The translations under genes were made by a program, and so were the position numbers. The notes beneath the pieces were generated by a model. It was not told the DNA's origin. It made no database searches and saw only the letters and a program-made list of their open reading frames with translations. A stretch of DNA of 6,672 nucleotides, from the NCBI GenBank assembly GCA_937893205.1, contig CALBJU010000083.1, positions 1 to 6,672 of the forward strand, written 5' to 3'. Below, piece after piece: positions 1-6,372 of the stretch. The stretch's first letter is position 1, and each line of letters opens with the position of its first letter. The DNA is from an uncultured Bacteroidota bacterium. Lineage in GTDB: Bacteria; Bacteroidota; Rhodothermia; Rhodothermales; UBA10348.

Positions 1-386
1 ATCATCGAATCGAGACCGTTTTTCCTGGTAGGAGAGAGGTGCTCCTTCAGTTCCAATTCGTCCAGGAACGAGAGGTCCGCGGTCGCTACATCAACGGCCG
101 GCTGATTATTCAGTACCCGAAGCAGAATGGCTATCAACCCTTTTGTGATCTGTGCATCGGAGTCTGCTTTAAAGGTGATAGTCGATTCCATTGGAATGGG
201 CTGGAGCCAGACTTGAGCCTGACACCCTCTTATCCTGTAAGCATCGTTTCGATAGGCTTCGTCGATCATCTCAAGCTCTTTGCCAAGATCAATGACATAT
301 TGATATCGGTCCATCCAGTCGTCGAATACGGAAAACTCTTCAACCAGTTCATCTGCGCGATTGGATATGGTTGCTGTCACGTTCAT
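1..386 (-). CDS. sufE: SufE, sulfur acceptor for SufS (C-terminus cut by window edge)
   Basis: SufE accepts persulfide sulfur from the cysteine desulfurase SufS and passes it to the SufBCD scaffold in the cytoplasm. The minus strand reads 128 codons from the ATG at 386 to the window edge without a stop, beginning MNVTATISNRADELVEEF. The hallmark RIRGCQAQVW lies at residues 51-60, with Cys55 matching the persulfide-carrying Cys51 of E. coli SufE. The conserved end of the family, HLSPTRKNGLDSM, is at 116-128. SufE proteins are usually about 140-150 residues, so only a short tail is missing. The start overlaps the sufS stop as ATGA, which implies translational coupling and fits the obligate SufS-SufE partnership. 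It is the last SUF gene visible, and no terminator can be assessed. The motifs make the call secure. Confidence 0.95.
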   Translation of the reverse strand, partial: MNVTATISNRADELVEEFSVFDDWMDRYQYVIDLGKELEMIDEAYRNDAYRIRGCQAQVWLQPIPMESTITFKADSDAQITKGLIAILLRVLNNQPAVDVATADLSFLDELELKEHLSPTRKNGLDSM

Positions 387-1627
387 GCGAACATCTTTTC
401 CGCCTTAAAGAGACCAGAAACCAGTCGGTCAATCTCTTCGCGAGTGTTATAGAAGGCGAAGGAGGCTCTAACGGTGCCAGGAATTCCGTATCGCTTCATG
501 AGTGGCTGAGTGCAGTGGTGGCCCGTACGGACGGCAATGCCCAGACGGTCCAACACGGTCCCGACATCGTAAGGGTGCGTGTTACCCAGCAGGAAGGAGA
601 CAACCGAGGCCTTGTTTTCAGCCTCACCAACAATCCTGATTCCCTCGATCTCTTTCAGGCGAGATGTAGAGTAGGCCAGCAGGTCTGCCTCCTGCTCCGC
701 AATCCAGTCATATCCCAATTCTTCGAGGTAGTCCAGAGCCGTCGCGAAGCCTATGGCGGCGGCGATGTTCGGCGTGCCGGCCTCAAACTTATGGGGTATC
801 TCATTGAACGTCGTTCCAGCGAAGTCAACCTCATCAATCATATCGCCGCCGCCCTGATAGGGTGGTAGTGCTTCCAGCAGCGCTGCTTTACCGTACAGAA
901 CTCCAAAACCCGTCGGTCCGAACAGCTTGTGGCTGGAAAGACAGTAGAAATCCACGTCCAGATCCGACACATCAACTCTCATGTGAGGCGCCGCCTGCGC
1001 CCCGTCCAACAGCACAGGAACGCCAATCACATGCGCATCGGAAACGATGCGGCGCACAGGATTGATGGTGCCCAGCGAATTGGACACATGAACCAGAGCA
1101 ACAAGTTTTGTCCGTTCCGAGAGCATCCGCTCAAACTCGTCATACTCAAGTTCACCTGACTCCGAAACCGGTATAACCCGAAGCTTGGCGCCGCTTCGCT
1201 CACACAACAGTTGCCACGGTACAATATTGGAGTGGTGCTCCATTTCGGAGATGAGAATTTCGTCTCCGGCGCCTATTCCCTGAACGCCGAGACAGGCGGC
1301 GACGAGATTGATAGAGTCTGTCGTTCCGCGAGTAAACACGACTTCTCGGCTGCTCCCCGCTCCGATAAATTCGGCGATCCGTTTTCTTGAGTCCTCGTAG
1401 GTGTCGGTCGCGATCTGGCTCAGCGTGTGGACACCTCGGTGAACGTTCGCGTTTTCGTGCTGGTAGTAGCTACTTATTCGATCGATAACCACCTGTGGCT
1501 TCTGAGAAGTAGCCGCATTATCGAGATAGGCGATCTGTTGTCCGTGTACCTGAGTCGCGAGCACCGGAAAATCGGCTCGTACGAGATCGAGCTTTTCACG
1601 CGATGTAATCAGTGGTGACTCGGACAT
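383..1627 (-). CDS. sufS: SufS, group II cysteine desulfurase
   Basis: SufS is a PLP-dependent enzyme that converts L-cysteine to L-alanine and leaves a persulfide on its catalytic cysteine for transfer to SufE. The protein has 414 residues (E. coli SufS has 406). Visible family marks are the N-terminal YLDNAATSQKP (34-44), the EMEHHSN histidines (129-134), DGAQ (208-211), the PLP Schiff-base lysine Lys234 in SSHKLFGPTG, the catalytic Cys372 in RTGHHCTQPLM, and Arg387 in RASF. The short cysteine loop region (RTGHHC) marks the SufS-type (group II) enzymes rather than IscS/NifS. The ATG at 1627 lies 4 bases after the sufD stop with only a weak GAG upstream. The stop overlaps the sufE start. No anomaly is seen. 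Confidence 0.98.
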   Translation of the reverse strand: MSESPLITSREKLDLVRADFPVLATQVHGQQIAYLDNAATSQKPQVVIDRISSYYQHENANVHRGVHTLSQIATDTYEDSRKRIAEFIGAGSSREVVFTRGTTDSINLVAACLGVQGIGAGDEILISEMEHHSNIVPWQLLCERSGAKLRVIPVSESGELEYDEFERMLSERTKLVALVHVSNSLGTINPVRRIVSDAHVIGVPVLLDGAQAAPHMRVDVSDLDVDFYCLSSHKLFGPTGFGVLYGKAALLEALPPYQGGGDMIDEVDFAGTTFNEIPHKFEAGTPNIAAAIGFATALDYLEELGYDWIAEQEADLLAYSTSRLKEIEGIRIVGEAENKASVVSFLLGNTHPYDVGTVLDRLGIAVRTGHHCTQPLMKRYGIPGTVRASFAFYNTREEIDRLVSGLFKAEKMFA

Positions 1628-1631
1628 TACT

Positions 1632-2954
1632 CTACTCGTTCGTGAGCAACTGATGGAGGCGATCGTAGAGATACTCTCGCATATCTTCGACTTCTACCAG
1701 GTCGATCACATCACGAGCGAATGCCTCAAGGAGGAGGAGACGGGCCGCGTCTGGGCGGAGACCACGAGACCGCAAGTAAAAGAGAGCTTCATCGTCCAAT
1801 TCGCCGGTAGTTGCACCGTGACTGCACTTGACATCGTCGGCATAAATCACAAGTTCGGGTTTGGCGAAAATGCGCGCTCTTCTATCCAGTAATATGCTCT
1901 TGGAGGACTGATAGGCGTTCGTCTTTTGGGCATCCTGACGGACGAGGACCTTGCCATTGAACACTCCAGTCGCGGTATCCGCTACGATTCCCTTGAAAAG
2001 CTCATTGCTGTAGCAGTTGGGTTTCGCGTGGTCAACGAGAGTGTGATTGTCGACGTGTGACGCGCCACGGGCGATGTACAGACCGTTCAGGTGGGTTTCG
2101 CAATTCTCTGCATTGGGAAGGAAGTTCAGATTATTTCGAACGACGCCTCCTCCGATGGTGATGTTGTTCGTCTTGAATATGCTTCCCTCCCCCTGTTCGA
2201 CGAATAAAGCATTTACAAACGTAGCTTCCTCAGATCGCTCATAGACCAGTACGTGGTCCAGATTTGCTCCCTCGCCGACAATGATCTCAGTAACCCTGTT
2301 CTCGAACGCGCTTCCTGCATCGAGATGCCCAAAGTGTTCGATGATTCGGAGCGTAGACCCGGCGTCGGCAACGATCAGAAATCGGGATTGCACGAAGCCA
2401 GCTGCGGCAATCCTGTCGTGGTGAATCACGATCGGCTGCTCGATATGGGCTCCTGTAGCCACATGGATCAGAATACCGTCTTCCGTCAATGCCGCGGCGA
2501 GTGCAGAAAAGGGATCTCTATCGAGGACGATTGCACCAGAAAGATGCTCGTGAAGAACCCCATTTTCACGTTTTGCTTCTTCTTGAAGGGTCGTAATGGT
2601 CAGTCCCTTCGGAAGTGACGTGGCGAGTGGTCCAGTTGACAGAACTCCATTACTCGTATCGAGATGAATTCCGGATACATCCCCAAATGCTCGGTTCGAA
2701 GTACGCATCTCGGATTCAACGGCGTTCGACAGCGTGCTTTTCACCCGTTTGGTAATGGGGGTGTACTTGTAGGATTCTGTTTTCTTCGTCGGGAAACCAA
2801 GGCTGGAAAATGCTTTCACAGCCTGGTGCCGATGTTCAATCCACGCTGTTCCTCCTGCCGCATTCTCCACGAGGAGGTCAAACTCCTTCAGAAAATGGGA
2901 TTCAGGCCTCTCGCTATTTCGGCTTGTTTCGATCATCTGATTTTGATCCGACAT
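1632..2954 (-). CDS. sufD: SufD, Fe-S scaffold complex subunit
   Basis: SufD is a beta-helix protein that pairs with SufB and binds SufC in the SufBC2D scaffold, and is needed for iron acquisition during cluster assembly. The protein has 440 residues (E. coli SufD has 423). The most diagnostic stretch is DDVKCSHGATTGELDDEALF (373-392). It is followed by YLRSRG, and its Cys377 and His379 correspond to E. coli Cys358 and His360. The latter is implicated in cluster formation at the SufB-SufD interface. The middle part contains the expected glycine- and asparagine-rich beta-helix repeats, including HVDNHTLVDHAKPNCYSNELFKG at roughly 300-322. The N-terminal 20 residues are polar and poorly conserved, and Met7 is an alternative start. 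The gap to sufC is 19 bases, with no Shine-Dalgarno sequence. Confidence 0.96.
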   Translation of the reverse strand: MSDQNQMIETSRNSERPESHFLKEFDLLVENAAGGTAWIEHRHQAVKAFSSLGFPTKKTESYKYTPITKRVKSTLSNAVESEMRTSNRAFGDVSGIHLDTSNGVLSTGPLATSLPKGLTITTLQEEAKRENGVLHEHLSGAIVLDRDPFSALAAALTEDGILIHVATGAHIEQPIVIHHDRIAAAGFVQSRFLIVADAGSTLRIIEHFGHLDAGSAFENRVTEIIVGEGANLDHVLVYERSEEATFVNALFVEQGEGSIFKTNNITIGGGVVRNNLNFLPNAENCETHLNGLYIARGASHVDNHTLVDHAKPNCYSNELFKGIVADTATGVFNGKVLVRQDAQKTNAYQSSKSILLDRRARIFAKPELVIYADDVKCSHGATTGELDDEALFYLRSRGLRPDAARLLLLEAFARDVIDLVEVEDMREYLYDRLHQLLTNE

Positions 2955-2973
2955 GAAAATGGAATCGTATTGA

Positions 2974-3738
2974 TTAGGTCAGTTGAGCGTGAGTTTCCTT
3001 GATCCAATCGTAGCCTTTTTCCTCCAACTCCAGCGCAAGCTCCTTTCCGCCGGAAAGCACGATTCTGCCTTCAAGCAGGACGTGCACAAAATCGGGGACG
3101 ATGAACTCGAGCAGTCTTTGATAGTGGGTGATGATCACGAAAGAGCGATCTGGATTGCGAAGCGTATTGACACCGTCGGCTACGATGCGCAGGGCATCAA
3201 TATCCAGGCCCGAATCAGTCTCATCCAGTATGGCTAATTTTGGATCCAGCATGGCCAGCTGGAAGATCTCGTTTCTCTTTTTTTCACCGCCTGAGAACCC
3301 TTCGTTCACTGATCGGCTCTTCAATGACGGGTCAAGAAGAACCAGCTCCGCCTTCTCCTTCATCATTTTCAGAAAATCACCTGCTGAGAGTTCATCCAAC
3401 CCTCGGTGCTCGCGAACTGATTTCACCGCCTGCTTTAGAAAGTTGGCGGTAGACACGCCCGGCAGCTCTACGGGATATTGAAACGCGAGAAACAGTCCTT
3501 CGCGAGCGCGTTCGTCTGCCGCCATTTCCAACAGGTCAGCGCCGTCAAATGAGACGGAGCCCTCATCAATTGAGTAGCCGTCCTTTCCAGCCAATACCGA
3601 TGCGAGCGTACTCTTGCCGGATCCGTTTGGACCCATGATCGCGTGCACCTCACCTGCATTAACAGTCAGGTTTATGCCTCTGAGGATTTTTGTACCCTCT
3701 TCTTCAATGGAGACGTGCAGATTTTTTACGGATAGCAT
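2974..3738 (-). CDS. sufC: SufC, ATPase of the SUF scaffold
   Basis: SufC is a soluble ABC-type ATPase that binds SufB and SufD and drives conformational change during cluster assembly; it is not a transporter subunit. From the ATG at 3738 it has 254 residues and begins MLSVKNLHVSIEEEG, like other SufC proteins. Motifs in order are Walker A GPNGSGKST (36-44, Lys42), the Q-loop Gln87, signature FSGGEKKRNEI (148-158), Walker B LAILDE (168-173), D-loop SGLD (176-179) and switch His205 in ITHYQR. The KKRNEI sequence after the ABC signature is typical of SufC. The frame can be extended to a TTG at 3750, but that adds only MKEH and has no ribosome binding site. The ATG has GAAAGA shortly upstream. 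It lies 36 bases after sufB and 19 before sufD. Confidence 0.97.
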   Translation of the reverse strand: MLSVKNLHVSIEEEGTKILRGINLTVNAGEVHAIMGPNGSGKSTLASVLAGKDGYSIDEGSVSFDGADLLEMAADERAREGLFLAFQYPVELPGVSTANFLKQAVKSVREHRGLDELSAGDFLKMMKEKAELVLLDPSLKSRSVNEGFSGGEKKRNEIFQLAMLDPKLAILDETDSGLDIDALRIVADGVNTLRNPDRSFVIITHYQRLLEFIVPDFVHVLLEGRIVLSGGKELALELEEKGYDWIKETHAQLT

Positions 3739-3774
3739 GTGTTCTTTCAATTACGGAGATACCGGGCAGCAGGA

Positions 3775-5235
3775 CTAGCCTACGCTGCCCTCGAGTTCGA
3801 TGGAGAGGAGATTGCGGGCTTCGACGGCGAACTCCATGGGCAGCTGAGACAGGATATCTTTACAAAAACCGGTCACAATCAACTTGATCGCGTCCTGCTC
3901 GCTGATCCCGCGCTGCTTGCAGTAGAACATCTGATCTTCGCCGATCTTCGAGGTCGTAGCCTCGTGCTCCACTTTGGCGGTCGGATTACTTATTTCGAGA
4001 TACGGAAACGTGTGTGCACCGCATCGATCTCCAAGTAGCATCGAATCACACTGGCTGAAGTTTCGAGCATTTTCCGCCCCTCTGTTAATCTTTACAAGTC
4101 CTCGATAGGAGTTCTGACTGAACCCGGCCGAGATACCCTTCGAAATAATGGTCGAGGAAGTGTTCTTACCAATGTGGATCATCTTGGTACCCGTGTCGGC
4201 CTGCTGACGTCCTTTCGTGAACGCAACAGAGTAGAATTCACCGACCGAGTAATCCCCCTTGAGGATGCAGGATGGATATTTCCAGGTGATAGCAGACCCG
4301 GTTTCCAGCTGAGTCCAGCTAATTTTTGAGCGGGCGCCCTCGCAGATTCCTCTCTTGGTTACGAAATTGAAAATTCCTCCAACTCCTTCCGCACTTCCCG
4401 GATACCAGTTTTGAATGGTGGAATACTTCACTTCCGCATTTTCCATCGCAATGATTTCCACGACGGCTGCATGCAGTTGATTTTCATCGCGCTGCGGAGC
4501 CGTGCACCCCTCGAGGTAGCTCACATAAGAATCTGCATCGGCCACAATCAGCGTTCTCTCAAACTGTCCCGTCCCAGACTCGTTGATTCTAAAATAAGTT
4601 GAGAGCTCGACGGGGCAACGTACGCCCTTTGGGATGTAGCAAAACGATCCGTCTGAGAAGACCGCCGAATTCAGCGCGGCGTAGTAGTTGTCGGTATAGG
4701 GAACGACGCTTCCGAGATATTTTCGTACAAGGTCGGGATGATTCTTGACGGCATCACTGAACGAACAAAAAATAATGCCGTTCTTTTCCAGCTCCGCATT
4801 AAACGTCGTAGTAACAGATACAGAATCCATCACCACATCAACCGCGATTCCAACGAGGCGCTCCTGCTCCTGAATGGGAATTCCCAAGCGATTGAAGGTA
4901 TCGATCAGCTGTGGGTCTACTTCATCAATTGACTCATATTCCGGAGCCTGTTTCGGGGCTGCGTAGTAAGAAATAGCCTGAAAATCGATCTCTGGAAGAT
5001 CCAAGTGGGCCCAGTCAGGAGAGGCCTCCTTGTCCAGAAGTGAGATGAAGTGCCGATATGCCTTCAAACGCCACTCGAGCAACCACTCGGGTTCGTTTTT
5101 CTTTGCCGAGATGATGCGTACTACTTCTTCGGACAGACCAGGCGGAATCTTGTCCGATTCGATATCAGTGACGAAACCGTACTTGTAGTCGCTCTCGGCA
5201 ACTTCGTGCAGCAGATCTGTGCTGTTTTCACTCAT
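3775..5235 (-). CDS. sufB: SufB, Fe-S cluster scaffold
   Basis: SufB is the main scaffold on which SUF clusters are built. It receives sulfur from SufE and works with SufD and SufC in the cytoplasm. The protein has 486 residues (E. coli SufB has 495). The C-terminal core is very conserved: NFSQCDSML with Cys396, GAHTFPY, EHEATTSKIGEDQ with His424 and Glu425, then FYCKQRGIS and a C-terminal SVG. Cys396 and Glu425 correspond by spacing to E. coli Cys405 and Glu434, the sulfur-receiving and cluster residues. An IPKGVRCPVELSTYFRIN stretch is also typical. The ATG at 5235 (MSENSTDLLHEV) is chosen because a TTG extension to 5280 would add a hydrophobic stretch foreign to SufB. No Shine-Dalgarno sequence precedes it; an AT-rich perfect palindrome does. 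It is the first gene of the operon. Confidence 0.98.
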   Translation of the reverse strand: MSENSTDLLHEVAESDYKYGFVTDIESDKIPPGLSEEVVRIISAKKNEPEWLLEWRLKAYRHFISLLDKEASPDWAHLDLPEIDFQAISYYAAPKQAPEYESIDEVDPQLIDTFNRLGIPIQEQERLVGIAVDVVMDSVSVTTTFNAELEKNGIIFCSFSDAVKNHPDLVRKYLGSVVPYTDNYYAALNSAVFSDGSFCYIPKGVRCPVELSTYFRINESGTGQFERTLIVADADSYVSYLEGCTAPQRDENQLHAAVVEIIAMENAEVKYSTIQNWYPGSAEGVGGIFNFVTKRGICEGARSKISWTQLETGSAITWKYPSCILKGDYSVGEFYSVAFTKGRQQADTGTKMIHIGKNTSSTIISKGISAGFSQNSYRGLVKINRGAENARNFSQCDSMLLGDRCGAHTFPYLEISNPTAKVEHEATTSKIGEDQMFYCKQRGISEQDAIKLIVTGFCKDILSQLPMEFAVEARNLLSIELEGSVG

Positions 5236-5236
5236 A

Positions 5237-5248
5237 AATATCGATATT
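5237..5248. repeat. Perfect 12-bp palindrome against the sufB start
   Basis: AATATCGATATT is a perfect 12-bp palindrome ending one base before the sufB ATG on the minus strand. It occupies the place where a ribosome binding site would be. It could be a protein binding site or a small RNA hairpin affecting sufB translation; the sequence alone does not decide, and chance in AT-rich leader DNA is possible. Confidence 0.35.
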
Positions 5249-5290
5249 AACAGAAGTAGGACCCCAAACACCGGGATCAATATGCGAAAA

Positions 5291-5306
5291 CGGCCTAAAA
5301 AAGCCG
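5291..5306 (-). other. Possible small hairpin in the sufB leader
   Basis: CGGC and GCCG flank an 8-base A/T-rich loop. On the minus strand this gives a 4-bp GC stem with a U-rich loop, about 56 bases upstream of the sufB start. No base-paired extension and no U-tract follow it, so it does not look like an attenuator. The call is weak. Confidence 0.2.
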
Positions 5307-5317
5307 ATTGTCTTTCC

Positions 5318-5340
5318 TTATTTGGATTAAGTCTAAATAA
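5318..5340. promoter_or_regulatory. Imperfect 23-bp palindrome, candidate operator of the divergent SUF promoters
   Basis: The arms TTATTT and AAATAA flank GGATTAAGTCT. Eighteen of the 22 positions off the centre are symmetric, and the four mismatched ones are all purine/purine or pyrimidine/pyrimidine swaps between the half-sites. The core reads as GAyTnArTC around the centre at 5329. Further TTTCC (5313-5317) and GGAAA (5342-5346) arms extend the symmetry with a one-base offset. It lies 82 bases upstream of sufB and 153 upstream of the A-type carrier gene, so one bound dimer could control both. SUF operons are commonly controlled by Rrf2-family (IscR, SufR) or Fur-type regulators; which one would act here is inference, and none is encoded in the window. 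On the minus strand a TAnnTTT-like element (5350-5343) precedes the palindrome and resembles the Bacteroidota -7 element, but no matching -33 element is clear. Confidence 0.5.
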
Positions 5341-5378
5341 AGGAAAAATAACAGATTAGTTTCCTGCAGAAGACAGAA

Positions 5379-5531
5379 ATGACCCAGTATTCACACGAGA
5401 CTGCGGCAAGCCTGGGCCTGTCTGGGAACCGCACGGAGCGGAATTGGTGCACAGAGCTGGTGACAAATATTTGCCGAATCCTTCTGCAATACCATGGAAA
5501 CTCAGACCGAAAACATTCTCAGCATAACTGA
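5379..5531 (+). CDS. Possible 50-residue small ORF upstream of the A-type carrier gene
   Basis: An ATG at 5379 opens a frame of 50 codons ending in TGA at 5529-5531. It starts MTQYSHETAASLGLSGN and contains RNWCTELVTNICRILLQ, which could form an amphipathic helix with two cysteines. A purine-rich AGAAGACAG precedes the ATG. The frame overlaps the first 38 bases of the A-type carrier gene in another frame, so it could act as a leader ORF. I recognise no family, and its length is within what occurs by chance. Otherwise this part of the intergenic region (5360-5493) shows no structure that I can name. Confidence 0.2.
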   Translation: MTQYSHETAASLGLSGNRTERNWCTELVTNICRILLQYHGNSDRKHSQHN

Positions 5532-5844
5532 CGCGGCCCTTGTCAAGTTGGCGCAGACTGCTGCTAGTGAAGGGGTAAACGTAGTTGACTCCTTTCTGAG
5601 AGTTGCGGTCGTTCCAGGTGGCTGCTCCGGCTTGACATATGATCTTGGATGGGACACCGCCAGAAGTGATGTAGACAAGTCATTTAAAATCGCGAATTTC
5701 ACGCTTGTCGTGGACCCGCGAAGCGCGGCCTACCTGGAGGGCACTACATTGGATTTCTCTGAAGGGCTGGAAGGGAAAGGATTTTACTTCGACAACCCAC
5801 AGGCAGTTCGAAACTGCGCGTGTGGCGAGAGCTTTGGTCTCTAA
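5494..5844 (+). CDS. sufA: A-type Fe-S carrier (SufA/IscA/ErpA family)
   Basis: A-type proteins take Fe-S clusters from a scaffold and hand them to apo-enzymes. The protein has 116 residues, the usual family length. The three cluster-ligand cysteines are present: Cys44 in VVPGGCSGLTYDL, and Cys108 and Cys110 in NCACGESFGL near the C-terminus. The FYFDNPQAVRNCACG segment is the family signature, here with CAC where many members have CGC. The ATG at 5494 is the only sensible start because an in-frame stop lies at 5461-5463. No Shine-Dalgarno sequence is visible. It is divergent from sufB across 258 bp and probably shares its control region. SufA, IscA and ErpA cannot be separated from sequence alone; the symbol reflects the neighbours. 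The stop codon lies within the tandem repeat that follows. Confidence 0.92.
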   Translation: METQTENILSITDAALVKLAQTAASEGVNVVDSFLRVAVVPGGCSGLTYDLGWDTARSDVDKSFKIANFTLVVDPRSAAYLEGTTLDFSEGLEGKGFYFDNPQAVRNCACGESFGL

Positions 5845-5863
5845 GCTCTAAGCTCTAAGCTCT
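5839..5863. repeat. CTCTAAG tandem repeat at the convergent gene junction
   Basis: Three complete copies of the 7-mer CTCTAAG and a partial CTCT fill the gap between the A-type carrier gene and the DUF192 lipoprotein gene. The first copy contains the TAA stop of the A-type gene. Because 7 is not a multiple of 3, the copies place TAA in all three plus-strand frames, and TAG in all three minus-strand frames. Each AAGCTCT can pair with AGAGCTT at 5828-5834, giving a 7-bp stem with a loop of 8, 15 or 22 bases. No U-tract directly follows, so a terminator role is uncertain. Replication slippage is a simple origin. Confidence 0.7.
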
Positions 5864-5865
5864 GA

Positions 5866-6372
5866 TCAGTTTTCGGTCCATTGAATCAAGTCACCTTCGA
5901 TCAGTCCGATCGAATCTGTGACACCGGCTTCAACCTCCAAAACGTACTGTGCCTGCCCCAGGGACGAAATGGTTTCGGTGCGCATCGGTTGGACATATTT
6001 AGAGATACTCAGAACCGTTCCGTCGGACAGGATAAAAATCAGATCCAGGGCAATCCGGGTATTTGCCATCCAGAAGCCCTGCTGGGTTTCGTCGCTGAAC
6101 AGGAATAGCATGCCAGTGTCGGTGGGGAGACCATCGCGTTGCATGAGGCCTCTCGTTCGAGCAGAATCGGACTCAGCGATTTCGATTTTCAGTTCGTGGA
6201 ATATTTCCCCGTCACGAATCATGGTCAGAGAGCCATCTTCTCGAAAGGGGATGTTCACGCGTCCGGATTTTTCCGACTGCTCGGACGGATTCTCGTTGGC
6301 AGATTCATCAGTGCACGCCGAAAACGTGAGAGAGCCAATGAGGAAGATCAGTATGTAACCGGTGTTTTTCAT
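5866..6372 (-). CDS. DUF192 (UPF0127) family lipoprotein
   Basis: DUF192 proteins are small, often exported, and of unknown biochemical function. The protein has 168 residues. A hydrophobic N-terminal signal (residues 5-19) ends in LTFSAC, so Cys20 is a likely lipidation site, and a polar linker (21-40) follows. The protein would then be anchored outside the inner membrane. The domain spans about 50-166, with the family marks RTRGLMQR (72-79), GMLFLF (87-92), FWMANT (100-105), ALDLIF and QYVLEVEAG (142-150). The ATG at 6372 overlaps the stop of the preceding DUF192 gene as ATGA, so the two are probably co-translated. It converges on the A-type carrier gene with a 21-bp gap. Nothing in the sequence links its function to Fe-S assembly. 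Confidence 0.9.
   Translation of the reverse strand: MKNTGYILIFLIGSLTFSACTDESANENPSEQSEKSGRVNIPFREDGSLTMIRDGEIFHELKIEIAESDSARTRGLMQRDGLPTDTGMLFLFSDETQQGFWMANTRIALDLIFILSDGTVLSISKYVQPMRTETISSLGQAQYVLEVEAGVTDSIGLIEGDLIQWTEN

Noticed and set aside
39..868. Two plus-strand open frames of 137 and 165 codons opposite sufE and sufS
   Set aside because: They are antisense shadows of strongly conserved genes and show no recognisable motif.
2253..3481. Plus-strand open frames of 112-121 codons opposite sufD and sufC
   Set aside because: They lie wholly or almost wholly antisense to genes with full sets of family motifs; no start signals or domain features support them.
3739..3750. TTG start for SufC four codons upstream of the ATG
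   Set aside because: No Shine-Dalgarno sequence precedes the TTG, and the ATG gives the usual SufC N-terminus.
5236..5280. TTG-started N-terminal extension of SufB with a hydrophobic, signal-like segment
   Set aside because: SufB is cytosolic, family members begin near the chosen ATG, and the extension contains the palindromic leader. It has no ribosome binding site.
5828..5870. Rho-independent terminator for the A-type carrier gene
   Set aside because: A 7-bp stem can form between AGAGCTT and the repeat, but no U-tract follows directly; the TTTT at 5870-5873 is too far from the first stem.
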